Counted from the first letter of the stretch, positions 25,238 through 35,952 are shown. The stretch: 64,000 nt of DNA from Clostridium beijerinckii (GCF_036699995.1 NZ_CP144906.1:5488292-5552291); one strand, 5' to 3'. The notes: generated by a model not told the origin, from the sequence alone. Translations and numbers: made by a program.

Positions 25238-26053
25238 TTGAATCTTTTTTCTAACATTAATTTTTTATTCCATTTAACAATTAACAATATAAAAGAATAT
25301 GTAAAAAAAAGCGCTGAGATAAAATCTGATAAAATTATAGAAAATTCAATTAATTGGTTTGGTCATGCTACCACAATTATTAATCTATCAAATAAAATTA
25401 TTATAACTGACCCTGTATTTTCCAATTCCTTGGGATATTTTAAGAGACTTGCAAAAAAACCAGTATACATAAATGATTTAAAAGTAGACTATATCCTACT
25501 ATCTCATGGACATATGGATCATTTAAATTTTTCATCTCTAAAAAAATTAAATAAAGATGCTGTCTTTATTGTTCCAAAAGGATATACCCGTATTGCTAGA
25601 CTGCTTGGTTTTAAAAATGTATTTTTATTACATCCTGGAGATGTATATGAAGATGACTTTATAAAAATTACTGCTTACGAAGCTAATCATGATGGGAGAC
25701 GCTTCTATTTTGGACATGATGATGAAAGTATTTCATATTTAATTGAAAGAGAAAATAAAAGCGTGTTCTTCGCAGGAGATACAGCGCTCACTGATAATTT
25801 TAAGAATATATCCTGTGATGTTGCATTAATGCCTGTAGGGTGTTATAAACCTGATAGATTTTCGTATATGCATTGTACGCCAGAACAGAGTTATGAAATG
25901 TTTAAAATGATGTCTTGCCCTACAATGATACCAATTCATTATAAAACTTTTAAAATTTCATTAGAGAATTTTCAGGAAACTGAAGAATCATTATTAAATT
26001 TAAATGATAAAGCTATAAAAATTATAGACATAGGGGAGACCTACAGTTTTTAA
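25238..26053 (+). CDS. UlaG-like metallo-beta-lactamase-fold hydrolase
   Basis: 271 residues. NWFGHATTIIN opens the fold and the metal motif SHGHMDHLN sits near residue 90; further ligands fit FFAGDTALTD and PIHYKTFK. This is the family of UlaG and N-acyl-phosphatidylethanolamine phospholipase D-like hydrolases. The start is a TTG at 25238 with SD AGGAGAGG; the nearest in-frame ATG lies within the fold. The first 40 residues are basic and helical. Substrate unknown. Confidence 0.78.
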   Translation: MNLFSNINFLFHLTINNIKEYVKKSAEIKSDKIIENSINWFGHATTIINLSNKIIITDPVFSNSLGYFKRLAKKPVYINDLKVDYILLSHGHMDHLNFSSLKKLNKDAVFIVPKGYTRIARLLGFKNVFLLHPGDVYEDDFIKITAYEANHDGRRFYFGHDDESISYLIERENKSVFFAGDTALTDNFKNISCDVALMPVGCYKPDRFSYMHCTPEQSYEMFKMMSCPTMIPIHYKTFKISLENFQETEESLLNLNDKAIKIIDIGETYSF

Positions 26054-26124
26054 ATAGTAGATTGATTATTATTTTTATTCAAGTTTCATACTTGTATTTA
26101 TTTTTAATAATCAATCTACTATTT
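26052..26124 (+). terminator. Long terminator hairpin after the metallo-hydrolase
   Basis: A 20-bp perfect outer stem (starts AAATAGTAGATTG) encloses an inner CAAGT/ACTTG hairpin. A T-rich run follows. Confidence 0.75.
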
Positions 26125-26257
26125 AATTTTTTGTACAATTTCTTCATCTATTGAATCAATATTGTATAACAAAAATTTTTTTAATCATTCATTTTTTATT
26201 AACAATAAAATTCTTTTTCATATAATATATTGAAGTAATAATATTTTGGAGAAATAT

Positions 26258-27457
26258 ATGTTTTCATCTAAAAGTAAGCTAGACCATAATCTAAAAGATT
26301 ATATATCAAAAAATGCTTATAAAAGTTATAGAATACTTATACAATATAAAGATTTTCAATCCTCAATAGTAAAAAAAATTAGTTCATATAAAGGTACTGT
26401 ACATCACATTATTGAATCCTCTAATATTATAAGTGCCGAACTAAATTCAAGAGGCATAGATAGAATTTCTGAATATCCTGAAATAAAAAAAATTTACTTG
26501 GATGAATACCTGTTTTTGTGCGGAATGAGCGTGACTACTGCAAATAAAATCCACTTTTCGGAAAAGTATAGTTTATCTGGTGCAGGAGTAGGAATAGGAC
26601 TTGTAGATAGTGGAATATTTCCTCATCAAGACCTAACTTCCCCTAGCACTAAAATAGAGTTATTTGAAGATTTAATTAATAACTTTCGCTATCCTTATGA
26701 TGATAATGGACACGGTACCTCCATGGCCGGAATTTTGTGTAGCAGTGGTATCTCATCAAATAATATGTATAAAGGAATTTGTAATAAAAGTAAGCTATTC
26801 TGTTACAAGGCATTTGATAAACTCGGTAAAGGATTTGCTTCGGATATATTATATTCTATAGAAAGTTTATCTAATATATCTAAAGAAAATAACATAAAGG
26901 TATTATGTTTGCCTTTTGAACTTTTAACCCATAATACATTCATTATCTCTTGCTTTGATCTGACATTTAAGTATGCTATATCGAAAGGATTAATTCCGAT
27001 AGTTCCTAGCGGAAGTAACCTGAGTGAAAAAACTTCTATTATGGGAATTGCTACGCTCCCAAGCTGTATCACTATAGGTGGTCTAAATACAACTACCTCC
27101 ATAATGAAGCCTTATACTTATTCTTCCGCAGGACCATATGGGAAATTATTAAAACCTGATTTATCTGCTGCATGCGTTAATATTATATCTTTGAATTCTG
27201 ATAATAACTATATTTCAGAAAAAAACGGAATTAAGGTTTACCCAAATAAACTTGAAGTACCATATAAAACTTTTACAGGCTCATCTATTGCTACAGCCTA
27301 TATTAGCGGATTATGTGCGTTATTATGTGAGAAAAATCCATCAATAACTTTCAAAGATATGATTTCCTTATTAAAGGTTGCATGTGATCCTATTGATGAG
27401 ATATCCAATCAAATTCAAGGTGAAGGTATTGTAAATATAAATAAACTCATCATATGA
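26258..27457 (+). CDS. Subtilisin-like serine peptidase (S8 family), no signal peptide
   Basis: 399 residues. The catalytic triad is visible: Asp in VGIGLVDSGIFP, His in DDNGHGTSMAG and Ser in FTGSSIATAYISG (GSS rather than the common GTS). The first 85 residues resemble an I9-type inhibitory propeptide. There is no signal peptide or membrane segment, so it should be intracellular, or released by lysis of the mother cell. ATG 26258 is preceded by SD GGAG; a TTG at 26246 is less likely. Monocistronic. Confidence 0.88.
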   Translation: MFSSKSKLDHNLKDYISKNAYKSYRILIQYKDFQSSIVKKISSYKGTVHHIIESSNIISAELNSRGIDRISEYPEIKKIYLDEYLFLCGMSVTTANKIHFSEKYSLSGAGVGIGLVDSGIFPHQDLTSPSTKIELFEDLINNFRYPYDDNGHGTSMAGILCSSGISSNNMYKGICNKSKLFCYKAFDKLGKGFASDILYSIESLSNISKENNIKVLCLPFELLTHNTFIISCFDLTFKYAISKGLIPIVPSGSNLSEKTSIMGIATLPSCITIGGLNTTTSIMKPYTYSSAGPYGKLLKPDLSAACVNIISLNSDNNYISEKNGIKVYPNKLEVPYKTFTGSSIATAYISGLCALLCEKNPSITFKDMISLLKVACDPIDEISNQIQGEGIVNINKLII

Positions 27458-27488
27458 TTATTTATTTTAATGAATATTATCCATATTT

Positions 27489-27550
27489 AGAAGCATGCAT
27501 TTGTTTTATTAGATTAGTTAATTTCTTATAAAGACAAATGCGTGCTCTTT
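27489..27550 (+). terminator. Terminator after the S8 peptidase
   Basis: AGCATGCATTTGT pairs with ACAAATGCGTGCT (one G-U) with a loop of about 30 bases. The remaining 27551-27763 shows nothing besides the promoter region of the next gene. Confidence 0.65.
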
Positions 27551-27763
27551 ATCTTCTCTCAAATCTTATATAAAAGTAATTAATCCCAAGTATTAGTTGA
27601 TTAATATTTCGCTTTATTAAGGCTATAATATGCTATAATTATTTACATACATTAGGTTATCATATAACTTACATTATAAACGATTATGTTAATCTAATAT
27701 TATTAAATAAAGTTTTGTTTTTATAATATATATTAAAACTCTGAAAGGTAGGTAGTAAACGGA

Positions 27764-28762
27764 ATGAGCACATTTATGTTAAAGAATAGATCTCTAGGGT
27801 TCACTCCTGTTAACAATGTATTTATAGAAAAATACATGCCGCAGGCTAGAGGCGAATTTGTAAAAGTTTATTTATTGATGCTAAAGTATACTATTTCTGG
27901 TGAATTAGGCGTTAGCTCATCAATACTAGCTTCCTCGCTTAATTTGTTAGAATCAGACATTATGAATGCATTTAATTATTGGAATGATCAAGGAGTTATA
28001 AAGCTAACTCAGATAGATAAGATGGGCAACTTTAATGTAGAATTCATAGATTTAGTTGAAGAACCATCCAAACCTACTAAACAAGTTGACTTATTAGAAG
28101 CCTTGGATAGTACAAATACTAAAGATATGCTAAAGGATATTGAAACTCTTCTAGCTAGACCTCTATCGCCAAACGAAATGTCACTTTACTTAAATTGGCA
28201 AAAGGAATTCGGTTTTTCATCTGAATTAATTCTGATTTTAATGGAATACTGTATATCAAAGGGAAAAAGTGATTCTAGATATATAGAAAAGGTTGCTATA
28301 GCTTGGCATGATCAAAAAATAGCCACTATCGAGCAAGCTCAAAACTTAATAAAAAAAGCAGAGGATAAGTGGATTAATATAAGAAAAATTCTTACTTATT
28401 TAGGTATAAATAATACGGACATAATGAAGCCTCAACAGGATTTAATAGAAAAATGGCTTCTTATTTATAAGTATTCAAATGAAATTATATTTAAAGCTTG
28501 TGATGTATGCTTTGAAAGATTGAATAGAGCAGATTTCAAGTATATCGACGGAATCTTAAGTAATTGGAATAAAAATAATATTAGAACTTTAGAAGATATA
28601 GCTCTTAAAGATAATAAAAATTCAAAAAATAATAAGTATCAAAAAACTTATAATACTAATAATAATGATAAATCATCTCTCAAATTTAATAACTTTGAGG
28701 CTCGAGAGTATGACTATGATTCATTAGAAAAAAAACTTTTAGGATGGGATAGCGATGATTAA
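27764..28762 (+). CDS. DnaD-domain replication initiation protein
   Basis: 332 residues. The N-terminal winged-helix-like domain (residues 1-100) is followed by two DnaB_2/DnaD-type helical repeats (about 110-185 and 190-270, with LSPNEMSLYLNWQKEFGFS and QQDLIEKWLLIYKYSNEII). The tail is Asn/Lys-rich. In low-GC Firmicutes such proteins help load the replicative helicase. The gene overlaps the DnaI-like loader gene by 8 bases, which suggests translational coupling and a shared job. Confidence 0.85.
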   Translation: MSTFMLKNRSLGFTPVNNVFIEKYMPQARGEFVKVYLLMLKYTISGELGVSSSILASSLNLLESDIMNAFNYWNDQGVIKLTQIDKMGNFNVEFIDLVEEPSKPTKQVDLLEALDSTNTKDMLKDIETLLARPLSPNEMSLYLNWQKEFGFSSELILILMEYCISKGKSDSRYIEKVAIAWHDQKIATIEQAQNLIKKAEDKWINIRKILTYLGINNTDIMKPQQDLIEKWLLIYKYSNEIIFKACDVCFERLNRADFKYIDGILSNWNKNNIRTLEDIALKDNKNSKNNKYQKTYNTNNNDKSSLKFNNFEAREYDYDSLEKKLLGWDSDD

Positions 28763-29735
28763 AGGTTATCAAACAGAAATTTTAAAAATATATGATAAAC
28801 TTAGAGAAGATGAAGCTAGAAATTTGAAGATTAGAAAAGAAGAAATATCAAAGAAATATCCTGAGATTATTGAATTGGATAATAAAATTCAACGATTATC
28901 TTTAAAAATGGCAGTATCAATTCTTAAATCTAAAGATAGTGAAAAGACAATAGATGATTATAAGGAGAATATAACAGATTTAAGAATAAAAAAATGCGAA
29001 ATGCTAGTTGAAAGAGGTTATGACCCTGAATATTTGAATTTGCGATATCAATGCAATAAATGTAAAGATACAGGCTTTATAGGCAATATAAAATGTACTT
29101 GCTATAAACAAAAGCTTATTAAGTTATACTATAAAAACTCAGAATTAGAAAATACGACATCCTATAATAACTTTGATAATTTTGATTTAAATTTGTTTTC
29201 AAGTCATAAACTTGGAGATGAAAAATATTCTCCTAGAAAAAACATGGAGAATAATTTAGAATATATATTAAAAGACTATCTTCCTAGTTTTTCAGAAATA
29301 TCAACAAACTTATTATTTTACGGAAATCCAGGTAGTGGTAAAACATATTTATCATATTGCATTGCTAAAGCCGTATTAGATATGGGATTCTTAGTAATTT
29401 ATAAAACCTCTGATGAGTTAATTAAGAATTTAAGAGAAATAAGATTCAATAATGACTCAGGCTTAGAATCATTATTACTAGAATGCGACTTACTAATTGT
29501 AGATGATTTAGGCGCAGAACACCTTAATGAATTTTCAGTAACTGAATTATTTAATATAATTAACAAGCGAATTCTTACTAATAAGAAAATGCTTATCTCA
29601 ACCAATTTAACTTTGCCAGGAATAACAAAGCAGTATAGTGAGAGAATCGCTTCTAGACTAATTGGAGAATTTAAACTCTGCAAATTTTATTCTGAAGATA
29701 TAAGGATTAAGAAAAATTTAGAAAAAAATAGATAA
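28755..29735 (+). CDS. DnaC/DnaI-like helicase loader ATPase
   Basis: 326 residues. A zinc-binding segment (YQCNKCKDTGFIG then KCTCYKQ, residues 96-117) precedes an AAA+ domain with Walker A GNPGSGKTYL, Walker B LLIVDDLGAE and a sensor 1 Asn in LISTNLTL, ending with the RIASRLIGEF arginine-finger region. It should load the DnaB helicase, encoded here at 39.6-41.0 kb. Cytoplasmic. It forms an operon with the DnaD-domain gene and ends at a terminator. Confidence 0.92.
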   Translation: MIKGYQTEILKIYDKLREDEARNLKIRKEEISKKYPEIIELDNKIQRLSLKMAVSILKSKDSEKTIDDYKENITDLRIKKCEMLVERGYDPEYLNLRYQCNKCKDTGFIGNIKCTCYKQKLIKLYYKNSELENTTSYNNFDNFDLNLFSSHKLGDEKYSPRKNMENNLEYILKDYLPSFSEISTNLLFYGNPGSGKTYLSYCIAKAVLDMGFLVIYKTSDELIKNLREIRFNNDSGLESLLLECDLLIVDDLGAEHLNEFSVTELFNIINKRILTNKKMLISTNLTLPGITKQYSERIASRLIGEFKLCKFYSEDIRIKKNLEKNR

Positions 29736-29758
29736 TTTTAATTTGATTCAAATAAACT

Positions 29759-29808
29759 AAACTCTAATATGATATTTATTATCTTAATGACTATCATATT
29801 AGAGTTTT
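29759..29808 (+). terminator. Terminator after the dnaI-like gene
   Basis: AACTCTAATATGATA / TATCATATTAGAGTT, a perfect 15-bp stem followed by T-rich sequence. Confidence 0.85.
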
Positions 29809-29910
29809 CATTTTTACTACAAATTAATATTATAAATTCGCCTTACTAACCTGTATTTATATGCTCTCAAAATTTATTCCCAGATCTGACTTTATTATAA
29901 TTTTTAAAAC

Positions 29911-29952
29911 AAAAAAAAGAACAAGCTCTAGTTTATAAGAACTTGTTCTTTA
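29911..29952 (-). terminator. Terminator of the tRNA operon
   Basis: On the minus strand AAAGAACAAG pairs with CTTGTTCTTT and is followed by eight T, directly after the last tRNA-Asp. Confidence 0.85.
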
Positions 29953-29953
29953 A

Positions 29954-30030
29954 TGGCGACTCAGAAGGGGCTCGAACCCTCGACCTCCGGCGTGACAGGC
30001 CGGCACTCTAACCAACTGAGCTACTGAGCC
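29954..30030 (-). tRNA. tRNA-Asp (GTC), copy nearest the terminator
   Basis: Acceptor GGCTCAG/CTGAGTC, anticodon loop CTGTCAC, encoded CCA, 77 bases. Confidence 0.97.
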
Positions 30031-30036
30031 ATCTTA

Positions 30037-30112
30037 TGGTGGGCACAACAGGGCTCGAACCTGTGACCCCCTGCTTGTAAGGCAGGTGCTCTCCCAGCTG
30101 AGCTATGCGCCC
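30037..30112 (-). tRNA. tRNA-Val (TAC)
   Basis: Acceptor GGGCGCA/TGTGCCC, anticodon loop CTTACAA in a CCTGC/GCAGG stem, encoded CCA. Confidence 0.97.
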
Positions 30113-30126
30113 ATAAGATAGATAAA

Positions 30127-30201
30127 TGGTGACTCCTAGGGGAATCGAACCCCTGTTACCACCGTGAAAGGGTGGTGTCTTAACCGCTTGACCAAGGAGC
30201 C
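30127..30201 (-). tRNA. tRNA-Glu (TTC)
   Basis: Acceptor GGCTCCT/AGGAGTC, anticodon loop CTTTCAC in a CCACC/GGTGG stem, encoded CCA. Confidence 0.97.
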
Positions 30202-30230
30202 ATATTAAGTTTTGTTATGTTTATTTAAAA

Positions 30231-30305
30231 TGGAGCTGGCAATAGGAATCGAACCTACAACCTGCTGATTACAAGTCAGCTGCTCTACCGTTGAGCCATG
30301 CCAGC
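30231..30305 (-). tRNA. tRNA-Thr (TGT)
   Basis: Acceptor GCTGGCA/TGCCAGC, anticodon loop CTTGTAA in a CTGA/TCAG stem, encoded CCA. Confidence 0.97.
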
Positions 30306-30315
30306 ATATTTTAAA

Positions 30316-30392
30316 TGGCGACTCAGAAGGGGCTCGAACCCTCGACCTCCGGCGTGACAGGCCGGCACTCTAACCAACTGAGCTACTGAGCC
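30316..30392 (-). tRNA. tRNA-Asp (GTC), second copy
   Basis: Same sequence as the copy at 29954, starting the second repeat unit. Confidence 0.97.
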
Positions 30393-30398
30393 ATCTTA

Positions 30399-30474
30399 TG
30401 GTGGGCACAACAGGGCTCGAACCTGTGACCCCCTGCTTGTAAGGCAGGTGCTCTCCCAGCTGAGCTATGCGCCC
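30399..30474 (-). tRNA. tRNA-Val (TAC), second copy
   Basis: Same sequence as the copy at 30037. Confidence 0.97.
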
Positions 30475-30490
30475 ATAAGATAGATATAAA

Positions 30491-30565
30491 TGGTGACTCC
30501 TAGGGGAATCGAACCCCTGTTACCACCGTGAAAGGGTGGTGTCTTAACCGCTTGACCAAGGAGCC
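30491..30565 (-). tRNA. tRNA-Glu (TTC), second copy
   Basis: Same sequence as the copy at 30127; the spacer to tRNA-Val is two bases longer than in that unit. Confidence 0.97.
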
Positions 30566-30594
30566 ATATTAAGTTTTATTATGTTTATTTAAAA

Positions 30595-30669
30595 TGGAGC
30601 TGGCAATAGGAATCGAACCTACAACCTGCTGATTACAAGTCAGCTGCTCTACCGTTGAGCCATGCCAGC
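30595..30669 (-). tRNA. tRNA-Thr (TGT), second copy
   Basis: Same sequence as the copy at 30231. Confidence 0.97.
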
Positions 30670-30679
30670 ATATTTTAAA

Positions 30680-30756
30680 TGGCGACTCAGAAGGGGCTCG
30701 AACCCTCGACCTCCGGCGTGACAGGCCGGCACTCTAACCAACTGAGCTACTGAGCC
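30680..30756 (-). tRNA. tRNA-Asp (GTC), third copy
   Basis: Same sequence as the other two tRNA-Asp copies. Confidence 0.97.
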
Positions 30757-30762
30757 ATCTTA

Positions 30763-30838
30763 TGGTGGGCACAACAGGGCTCGAACCTGTGACCCCCTGC
30801 TTGTAAGGCAGGTGCTCTCCCAGCTGAGCTATGCGCCC
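30763..30838 (-). tRNA. tRNA-Val (TAC), third copy
   Basis: Same sequence as the other two tRNA-Val copies. Confidence 0.97.
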
Positions 30839-30854
30839 ATAAGATAGATATAAA

Positions 30855-30929
30855 TGGTGACTCCTAGGGGAATCGAACCCCTGTTACCACCGTGAAAGGG
30901 TGGTGTCTTAACCGCTTGACCAAGGAGCC
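30855..30929 (-). tRNA. tRNA-Glu (TTC), third copy, first transcribed
   Basis: Same sequence as the other tRNA-Glu copies. It is the promoter-proximal gene; no tRNA-Thr precedes it. Confidence 0.97.
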
Positions 30930-31003
30930 ATGCTATATTGTCTTTCGCTTAAATGTCTTAACTAGATGTCCTTGAGTTATTCAAGCTGCTGACCACATAG
31001 ACT

Positions 31004-31032
31004 ATAATACATAAAATTAGATTCCCTGTCAA
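31004..31032 (-). promoter_or_regulatory. Strong promoter of the tRNA operon
   Basis: On the minus strand TTGACA (31027-31032), a 17-base spacer and TATTAT (31004-31009), about 75 bases before the first tRNA. Confidence 0.85.
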
Positions 31033-31091
31033 CACATTTTTTCATTTTTTTTATTTTTATATTATTTATTTTTAATAAATTGGCATTATAT

Positions 31092-31658
31092 CTACATTTC
31101 ATGGGTTCCTTCAATATGATCTCTAGCCTCCTTCAGACTAGATAAAAGACATTTTTTTAAATTAATTTGCTCTTCAATAATTTTTATTTCCCCACAACAT
31201 ATTTCTAAAAAATCTTCTTTCTCTATTTTATTAATATTTATACTATATCCATTTTTTTTAAAATTTTTTCCTGAAGCTTTAACTTCTAAAGGAAATTTAT
31301 TATTTATAAATAACAGCATTTCCTTTTCCCATACTTTACTCTTGTACATTTTATATTTATCTCTTAAAAGAATTAGATCTTTTACCTCTTCTTTAATTTC
31401 TAACTTCAAAGATTCATATAGTGCATTATAAAAAAGTACTGATATCCCTCTTTTTAATTTAATTTTTAAGAAACTTCTATTATTAATTAAAAATTTGTCT
31501 ATATCATTTTCACTTATACATTCCACATCATTAAAAGAAAAACTCTTTACCCCACTCATATTTGGATAATTGACCATTATATTATCAAAGTTCATTCTTA
31601 TCACTTTAAATACCCTTCCGAAATCTCCTGAATTCATATTAATTACCTTTACTTCCAT
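31092..31658 (-). CDS. Hypothetical protein, 188 residues
   Basis: I do not recognise the family. The N-terminal 95 residues look like a small mixed alpha/beta domain (MEVKVINMNSGDFGRVFKVIRMNF, then a hydrophobic strand ISVLFYNALYESL), the middle is a Lys-rich helix, and the C-terminal 40 residues (KIIEEQINLKKCLLSSLKEA) are amphipathic and coiled-coil-like. There is no signal peptide or membrane segment. It is monocistronic and divergent from the flavoprotein gene. Confidence 0.7.
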   Translation of the reverse strand: MEVKVINMNSGDFGRVFKVIRMNFDNIMVNYPNMSGVKSFSFNDVECISENDIDKFLINNRSFLKIKLKRGISVLFYNALYESLKLEIKEEVKDLILLRDKYKMYKSKVWEKEMLLFINNKFPLEVKASGKNFKKNGYSININKIEKEDFLEICCGEIKIIEEQINLKKCLLSSLKEARDHIEGTHEM

Positions 31659-31891
31659 TATAAAATCACCTCATTTTTAGTATTCCTTTCTTTTAACCTT
31701 AATATTACTATGATAAAATTTATTAAAAAGTATTATAAAGTATTGAATAATATGATTTGAATCCTTTTATTTTAGTAGTAATTAATAAATTAATGGTATA
31801 CTTAAAATATTCAGTTTATTTTAGCACTGGGTAAAATATGTGATTTAATTTTATATGGTCAATAAAACATACATAGGGAGTGATTGTTATA

Positions 31892-33136
31892 ATGATTTAT
31901 CACGATTTAATAATTGTCGGCGGTGGTGCCTCTGGCCTAATGGCTGCAATAATAGCCAAGGATTTTGGACTTGATGTGGCCATTATTGAGAGCAACGATA
32001 GAATTGGCAAAAAAATTCTTGTAACTGGCAATGGAAGATGTAATATTACTAATAAGAATATATCTCGCCCATTTGGGTGTTTCCATAGTGAAAATCAAGA
32101 TTTCTTTAAAGCGACGTTAGATAACTTTACTGTTAAAGATACTGAAAGCACATTTTTATCTCTAGGATTGCCATTAATTGAATTAGAAAACGGAAAGATG
32201 TATCCCAAATCTCTTCAGGCTTCTTCTGTAATAGATATATTCAGAATGGCAATAGAGGATAGACAAATACATCTATACACAAATTGTAAAATTAATTCTA
32301 TAAGTAAAAAAAATAACTTTATTTTAACAAGTAATAATGATGACTTTAAACATTTTTCTTGTAAAAAGGTTATTTTAAGCTGTGGTGGTAAATCCGCTGC
32401 CAAAACAGGTTCTGATGGATCTGGCTATAAACTATGCAAATCATTGGGTCATAGTATTATAGAGCCTATTCCTGGCATTGTTCAATTAAAATTAGATTAT
32501 CCTTATCTAAAAGCTCTGTCAGGAGTAAAATTTGATGGCTCTGCTTCTATTTTAGTTGATAATAAAGTTATTCGAACAGAGTTTGGCGAAATACTTTTTA
32601 CTGATTATGGAATTTCAGGTCCCCCTATAATGCAATTATCATCTTATGCTTCTAAAGCTCTTTATGAAAATCGAAATGTAACTATAAGAATAGATATGTT
32701 TCCACTAGAAAGTAACGATGATATTGAAAATTTCTTTACCACACATATTTCTATGTTTGGTCACAGAGAAATATCAACGGCCCTAATTGGGGTTATAAAT
32801 AAAAAATTAATTTCTACAATTTTAAAAGATGTTGGGATAAAAGATATACATTTACCGTGCAGTAGTATTGATTGGAGAACTACCAGCAAATTAATTGATA
32901 AGTTTAAGAGATGGGATTTTAAATGTATTGATACTAATGGCTTTAACAATTCACAAGTTACGGTTGGCGGTGTAAATACATCTGAAGTAAATAATATTTC
33001 TTTAGAATCTAAGTTAGTTAAAAATCTTTATTTCTGTGGAGAAATTTTAGATGTTCATGGCGACTGTGGAGGTTTTAATCTTCAATGGGCATGGAGTTCT
33101 GGATATTTAGCTGCTAAGTCTGCTGCCAATAGCTAA
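31892..33136 (+). CDS. HI0933/YhiN-type FAD-dependent oxidoreductase
   Basis: 414 residues. The N-terminal FAD motif is IVGGGASGLMAAI, with the family-specific KKILVTGNGRCNITN near residue 45 and the C-terminal FAD segment GEILDVHGDCGGFNLQWAWSSG. This family of BaiN-like flavoproteins is widespread and mostly uncharacterised. The start is ATG 31892 (SD GGGAG); the in-frame GTG four codons upstream overlaps the SD. Single gene; physiological substrate unknown. Confidence 0.9.
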   Translation: MIYHDLIIVGGGASGLMAAIIAKDFGLDVAIIESNDRIGKKILVTGNGRCNITNKNISRPFGCFHSENQDFFKATLDNFTVKDTESTFLSLGLPLIELENGKMYPKSLQASSVIDIFRMAIEDRQIHLYTNCKINSISKKNNFILTSNNDDFKHFSCKKVILSCGGKSAAKTGSDGSGYKLCKSLGHSIIEPIPGIVQLKLDYPYLKALSGVKFDGSASILVDNKVIRTEFGEILFTDYGISGPPIMQLSSYASKALYENRNVTIRIDMFPLESNDDIENFFTTHISMFGHREISTALIGVINKKLISTILKDVGIKDIHLPCSSIDWRTTSKLIDKFKRWDFKCIDTNGFNNSQVTVGGVNTSEVNNISLESKLVKNLYFCGEILDVHGDCGGFNLQWAWSSGYLAAKSAANS

Positions 33137-33171
33137 AAATTATTAACTTATCTATAAAAATAATACTAAAA

Positions 33172-33221
33172 TTAGCTGTCGTAATTATTAATGCTACCTA
33201 GATTCTTACAACAGCTAATCT
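33172..33221. terminator. Possible bidirectional terminator
   Basis: ATTAGCTGT-CGTAA pairs imperfectly with TTACA-ACAGCTAAT between two convergent genes. The loop is long and the T-run weak. Confidence 0.4.
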
Positions 33222-33237
33222 CCTATATTTACCTTTA

Positions 33238-33984
33238 TTATTTTTTCCAATCTGCTTCTAATAGCGTTAGTTCAGTTCCTTCACTATTTTTTATAGTATG
33301 ATATGATTTTAAATTATTTTCATCAATTACATTTATAGCAGCAGTTGATGAAATCTTATCCCCATATGTTGTTTCTTTCTCAAATACTACTTTAATTCTT
33401 TTAAGAGTATAATTATTAATAATATCGAGAGGAACAGCTTCCATTGCCCACTCAACATATTTGACATTATTAACATGGTTATTAGAATCAATATCACTGT
33501 ATCTTATACTAAATTGCTTATAGTATTGTTCATCATTTGTTCTTTCTATTTTATCCATGCTTATATCATAATCAACATCACCATCTACTCCATATATATG
33601 ATATTGTTCATCTTGTATTCGCATTGGCCTTCTTTTATCTATATTAATTAGGAAAAATAATGCTAGTGCTTCCCCTATAACATTATTATTCTCATCATTA
33701 ATTGTATATTTTCTTAATCCATAGAATTTCTTAAAGCCTATAGCTTCTGTTGTGACACTTATTATCTCACCAAACATTGGATATCTATACATTTTTATAT
33801 CGTATTTATAAAAAACCCAAGCGCAGTTATTTTTCGTACAGTAATCAATTCCTCCACCTAAGGCTTCTGATTGCTGAGTACCTACATCACATACAAAATC
33901 TATTATAGATGACAATTTACATCTTAAGTTAGAATTTACTTCATAGTAATGTATTTCATATTTTTTTGTAAACTTCTTACTCAT
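33238..33984 (-). CDS. Acyl-ACP thioesterase
   Basis: 248 residues with two hot-dog folds, as in the bacterial/plant acyl-[acyl carrier protein] thioesterase family. The first fold includes EALGGGIDYCTKNNCAWVFYKYDI and the second starts at IRYSDIDSNNHVNNVKYVEWAME, where Asp, Asn and His of the conserved SDIDxNxHVNN motif are catalytic. It releases fatty acids from ACP in the cytoplasm. No clear SD is seen; ATG 33984 is chosen over TTG 33993. Confidence 0.88.
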   Translation of the reverse strand: MSKKFTKKYEIHYYEVNSNLRCKLSSIIDFVCDVGTQQSEALGGGIDYCTKNNCAWVFYKYDIKMYRYPMFGEIISVTTEAIGFKKFYGLRKYTINDENNNVIGEALALFFLINIDKRRPMRIQDEQYHIYGVDGDVDYDISMDKIERTNDEQYYKQFSIRYSDIDSNNHVNNVKYVEWAMEAVPLDIINNYTLKRIKVVFEKETTYGDKISSTAAINVIDENNLKSYHTIKNSEGTELTLLEADWKK

Positions 33985-34243
33985 AATTAACAATTGTAAA
34001 ATGCAAAAATAAATCTCAAGCTAACTTTAAAACACCTTTATTTAACGAATAAATTATAGCTAAATAGTATCTATTTTGATTTACAACTCCTCCCCTCCTT
34101 TACTATATGTTATGTTTATTATTATAAAAAATTATCAATAATATTGTTAATGAATTATTTAATCTTATAATCTATTATAATCACAAAAATTGAATTACAC
34201 ATAAAAAAACATAAACGATATAAATATATTTCTTAATAAGTAA

Positions 34244-34273
34244 AAAAGGATTCCCTAAAAAGAAAATCCTTTT
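34244..34273 (-). terminator. Terminator of the purA-DUF1858 unit
   Basis: AAAAGGATT / AATCCTTTT with flanking A- and T-runs, directly after the DUF1858 stop on the minus strand. Confidence 0.8.
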
Positions 34274-34285
34274 AAAATAATTATC

Positions 34286-34468
34286 TTATCTATTTAATGC
34301 TTCTAATAAATCGTCTAGATTTAATCCATGTACTGTTGCAGCTTCTGCTATAGTTTCAGCTTGAGCTGATGGACATCCAACACATCCCATTCCAAAACTC
34401 ATTAAAACTTGAGCTTTAGATTGATCTGCACTAACTACTTCACCAATTGTCATATCTTTAGTTATCAT
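34286..34468 (-). CDS. DUF1858 domain protein
   Basis: 60 residues, the full length of the small DUF1858 family ([21 protein letters not shown]). The family Cys pair is present in [11 protein letters not shown]. Such proteins are common in anaerobes and are suspected to bind a hybrid or Fe-S cluster or to act with hybrid-cluster proteins, but a function is not established. It lies 98 bases after purA and ends at a terminator, and may share the purA transcript. Confidence 0.88.
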   Translation of the reverse strand: MITKDMTIGEVVSADQSKAQVLMSFGMGCVGCPSAQAETIAEAATVHGLNLDDLLEALNR

Positions 34469-34566
34469 ACTTTCACCTTCTTTAATATAACTTTATGTAA
34501 TTATTGTCTACAATAAAATTATATTTTATACAAAACATAAAGTCAATACCAGAGCATAATACTAAA

Positions 34567-35853
<1,287 letters not shown>

Positions 35854-35952
35854 TTATATTGCCTCCCTTAATATATAAAGTTTAAATAAATAACTTTAAT
35901 TTTTATTATCAATTTGGAGTTTCATTAAATTTATTTTAACCTCTCCTTTTAA

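Larger units (their letters stand above)
29954..30929 (-). repeat. Tandemly repeated tRNA array, eleven genes in three units
   Basis: In transcription order the array reads Glu-Val-Asp-Thr, Glu-Val-Asp-Thr, Glu-Val-Asp. Each unit is 362-364 bases and copies look identical in the tRNA genes; spacers differ only by a TA insertion before tRNA-Glu and one T/A change before tRNA-Thr. All genes encode CCA. One promoter (31004-31032) and one terminator (29911-29952) flank the array. Confidence 0.95.

Noticed and set aside
29954..30929. Regular repeats with similar spacing, possible CRISPR array
   Set aside because: Each repeat folds as a tRNA with a correct anticodon and encoded CCA; the units are about 363 bases, far longer than CRISPR repeats, and no cas genes are present.
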